Of a DNA stretch of 13,894 bases, positions 13,149 to 13,894 are shown piece by piece; the stretch's first letter is position 1, and every line of letters starts with the position of its first letter. The translations under genes and the position numbers were made by a program. Where the stretch lies: assembly GCA_027486275.1 (NCBI GenBank), contig JAIXPM010000337.1, positions 1 through 13,894 of the forward strand, written 5' to 3'. Under the pieces are notes generated by a model that saw only the letters and a program-made list of their open reading frames with translations, did not search any database and was not told the origin of the DNA. The DNA comes from Sphingomonadales bacterium (GTDB lineage Bacteria > Pseudomonadota > Alphaproteobacteria > Sphingomonadales > Sphingomonadaceae).

Positions 13149-13894
13149 TCAAACGGAAATGGCACTCGTGCGGCGACGCGAAATAGCGCCCACTAGGCCA
13201 AAACCGGCCAGCAGCATCATCCAAGCCGCTGGTTCCGGAATTGCATTGGGTGTGATGCCCGCCGGCGATACCGATGCGCCGTGAGGCACCCAGGTGCCGC
13301 CCGGCTGCAACCAGCGGCCGACTGTGTGATTGTCGCTTTCATAGCCGCCGCTCGTCACCTGATCGAAAACGATGCGATCGAAGCTGGTGCCGCCGTGGGC
13401 ATAAAAGTTCAGAAAGGCATAAGGCTCGCCGCAATTGCGATTGGCCGGCGCATTGGGATTGCAGCGATAGGCGCTGGCGTTGGGCTGCGCATTGACGAAA
13501 TTGCGCAACACCGTGGCATCAAAGGTAAACAACTGCGTGCTGTTCTGAAAGAAACGCACCGTGTTCCCATTGTCGAGCGCCGACAGCCAGAAGCCGAAAT
13601 ACGTGACACCGCCCGGCCGCGATGACGTCAGGTCCAGCGTGAAGCCCGGGGTCCCGAACTGAACGACATAACGGCCGCTGCCGCCGGCGCCGCCAAATTG
13701 ATCGGCGTTGATCACCTGAACCCGGCTATAGGTGCCGTTGAAGGCCGAACCGCCGAAGTTCGAGCTGAATATCTGGTTTGTACCAGCAGTTCTGCTGTTG
13801 AAGCTCTCAACACCGACAGTCGCAAATCTGGCGGTGCTGTTCTGGATGCCCGGCGCTTCGATCGTGATGGAATACACCGCTCGAGCAGACGAGA
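13149..13894 (-). CDS. PEP-CTERM exosortase-type surface protein (partial, 5' end beyond window)
   Basis: The 3' part of a gene for an exported surface protein, at least 247 residues. The C-terminus has a PEP-CTERM sorting tail (13170-13241): IPEPAAWMMLLAGFGLVG then RRR, that is a PEP motif, a membrane helix and a basic end, recognised by exosortase, which cleaves and anchors the protein. The body is a beta-rich domain with YFGFWLSALDNGNTVRFF, FVNAQPNAS, EPYAFLNFYAHGGTSFDRIVF and ESDNHTV, resembling the Npun_F0296 family of exosortase-dependent proteins. The frame is open to the window edge. The codons before the GTG at 13877 read SSARA-VYSITIEAP, which looks like the end of a signal peptide with cleavage after ARA, so that GTG is probably an internal Val. 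No exosortase gene is in the window. It is convergent with the esterase. Confidence 0.85.
   Translation of the reverse strand, partial: SSARAVYSITIEAPGIQNSTARFATVGVESFNSRTAGTNQIFSSNFGGSAFNGTYSRVQVINADQFGGAGGSGRYVVQFGTPGFTLDLTSSRPGGVTYFGFWLSALDNGNTVRFFQNSTQLFTFDATVLRNFVNAQPNASAYRCNPNAPANRNCGEPYAFLNFYAHGGTSFDRIVFDQVTSGGYESDNHTVGRWLQPGGTWVPHGASVSPAGITPNAIPEPAAWMMLLAGFGLVGAISRRRTSAISV

Noticed and set aside
13422..13440. A second palindrome, CGCAATTGCG, resembling the candidate MarR operator core
   Set aside because: It lies inside the PEP-CTERM coding sequence far from the regulator, shares only the inner eight bases, and has no promoter context.
1..13894. CRISPR array, tRNA/rRNA, transposase, integrase, toxin-antitoxin or defence genes
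   Set aside because: No repeat-spacer pattern, RNA gene signature or relevant protein motif was found on either strand; base composition and gene packing are uniform apart from 12906-13148.

Overview
The window looks like an ordinary chromosomal segment of a GC-rich alphaproteobacterium, most likely a member of the Sphingomonadales. The evidence is the strong third-position GC bias, a tandem cold-shock-domain gene coupled to a DUF192 gene, a CoxG/XdhC/molybdopterin-binding-cytidylyltransferase cassette, and a PEP-CTERM surface protein with the proteobacterial tail (PEP, W, GFG, RRR). The genus cannot be fixed from sequence alone. I see no tRNA, rRNA, CRISPR, IS element, phage gene or integration site.

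Layout. (a) 30-362 (+) is a short unknown protein, convergent with 381-1396 (-), a two-gene unit of a double cold-shock-domain protein and an exported DUF192 protein. (b) A divergent 183-bp intergenic region (1397-1579) separates it from a tightly packed plus-strand operon at 1580-5583: coxG, xdhC, a fused MoeA-like/MocA-like protein and a dienelactone hydrolase, joined by a 4-bp gap and two ATGA overlaps. The first three are maturation factors for molybdenum hydroxylases of the xanthine/CO dehydrogenase family, but no structural subunit is present. (c) 5614-7423 (+) is a second unit: a MarR regulator, an SDR-fold protein lacking the catalytic Tyr, and a 2-hydroxychromene-2-carboxylate isomerase-like GST-kappa/DsbA-fold protein. 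A 13-bp element containing a perfect 10-bp palindrome occurs just before marR and again, exactly 500 bp later, at the start of the SDR gene; it is a candidate MarR operator. (d) A stem-loop at 7442-7471 separates this unit from a convergent Bax inhibitor-1/YccA membrane protein (7493-8230, -), which has a recognisable promoter.

(e) 8328-12222 (-) encodes a LolD/YbbA-type ATPase and a YbbP-type FtsX-domain permease, with a second dienelactone hydrolase wedged between them. Divergent from them is a TesA-like GDSL esterase (12255-12905, +), so this is a rearranged form of the widespread tesA-ybbA-ybbP neighbourhood. (f) 12905-13140 holds no convincing intact gene, only a small coupled ORF and what may be frameshifted remnants. 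(g) The right edge carries the 3' part of a gene for a PEP-CTERM, exosortase-type surface protein (13149 to beyond the edge, -).

I do not see a clearly new multi-gene system. The items most worth a second look are the repeated MarR-type palindrome, the catalytically depleted SDR in that unit, the hydrolase inserted between ybbA and ybbP, and the G/U-rich leader of the cold-shock gene.
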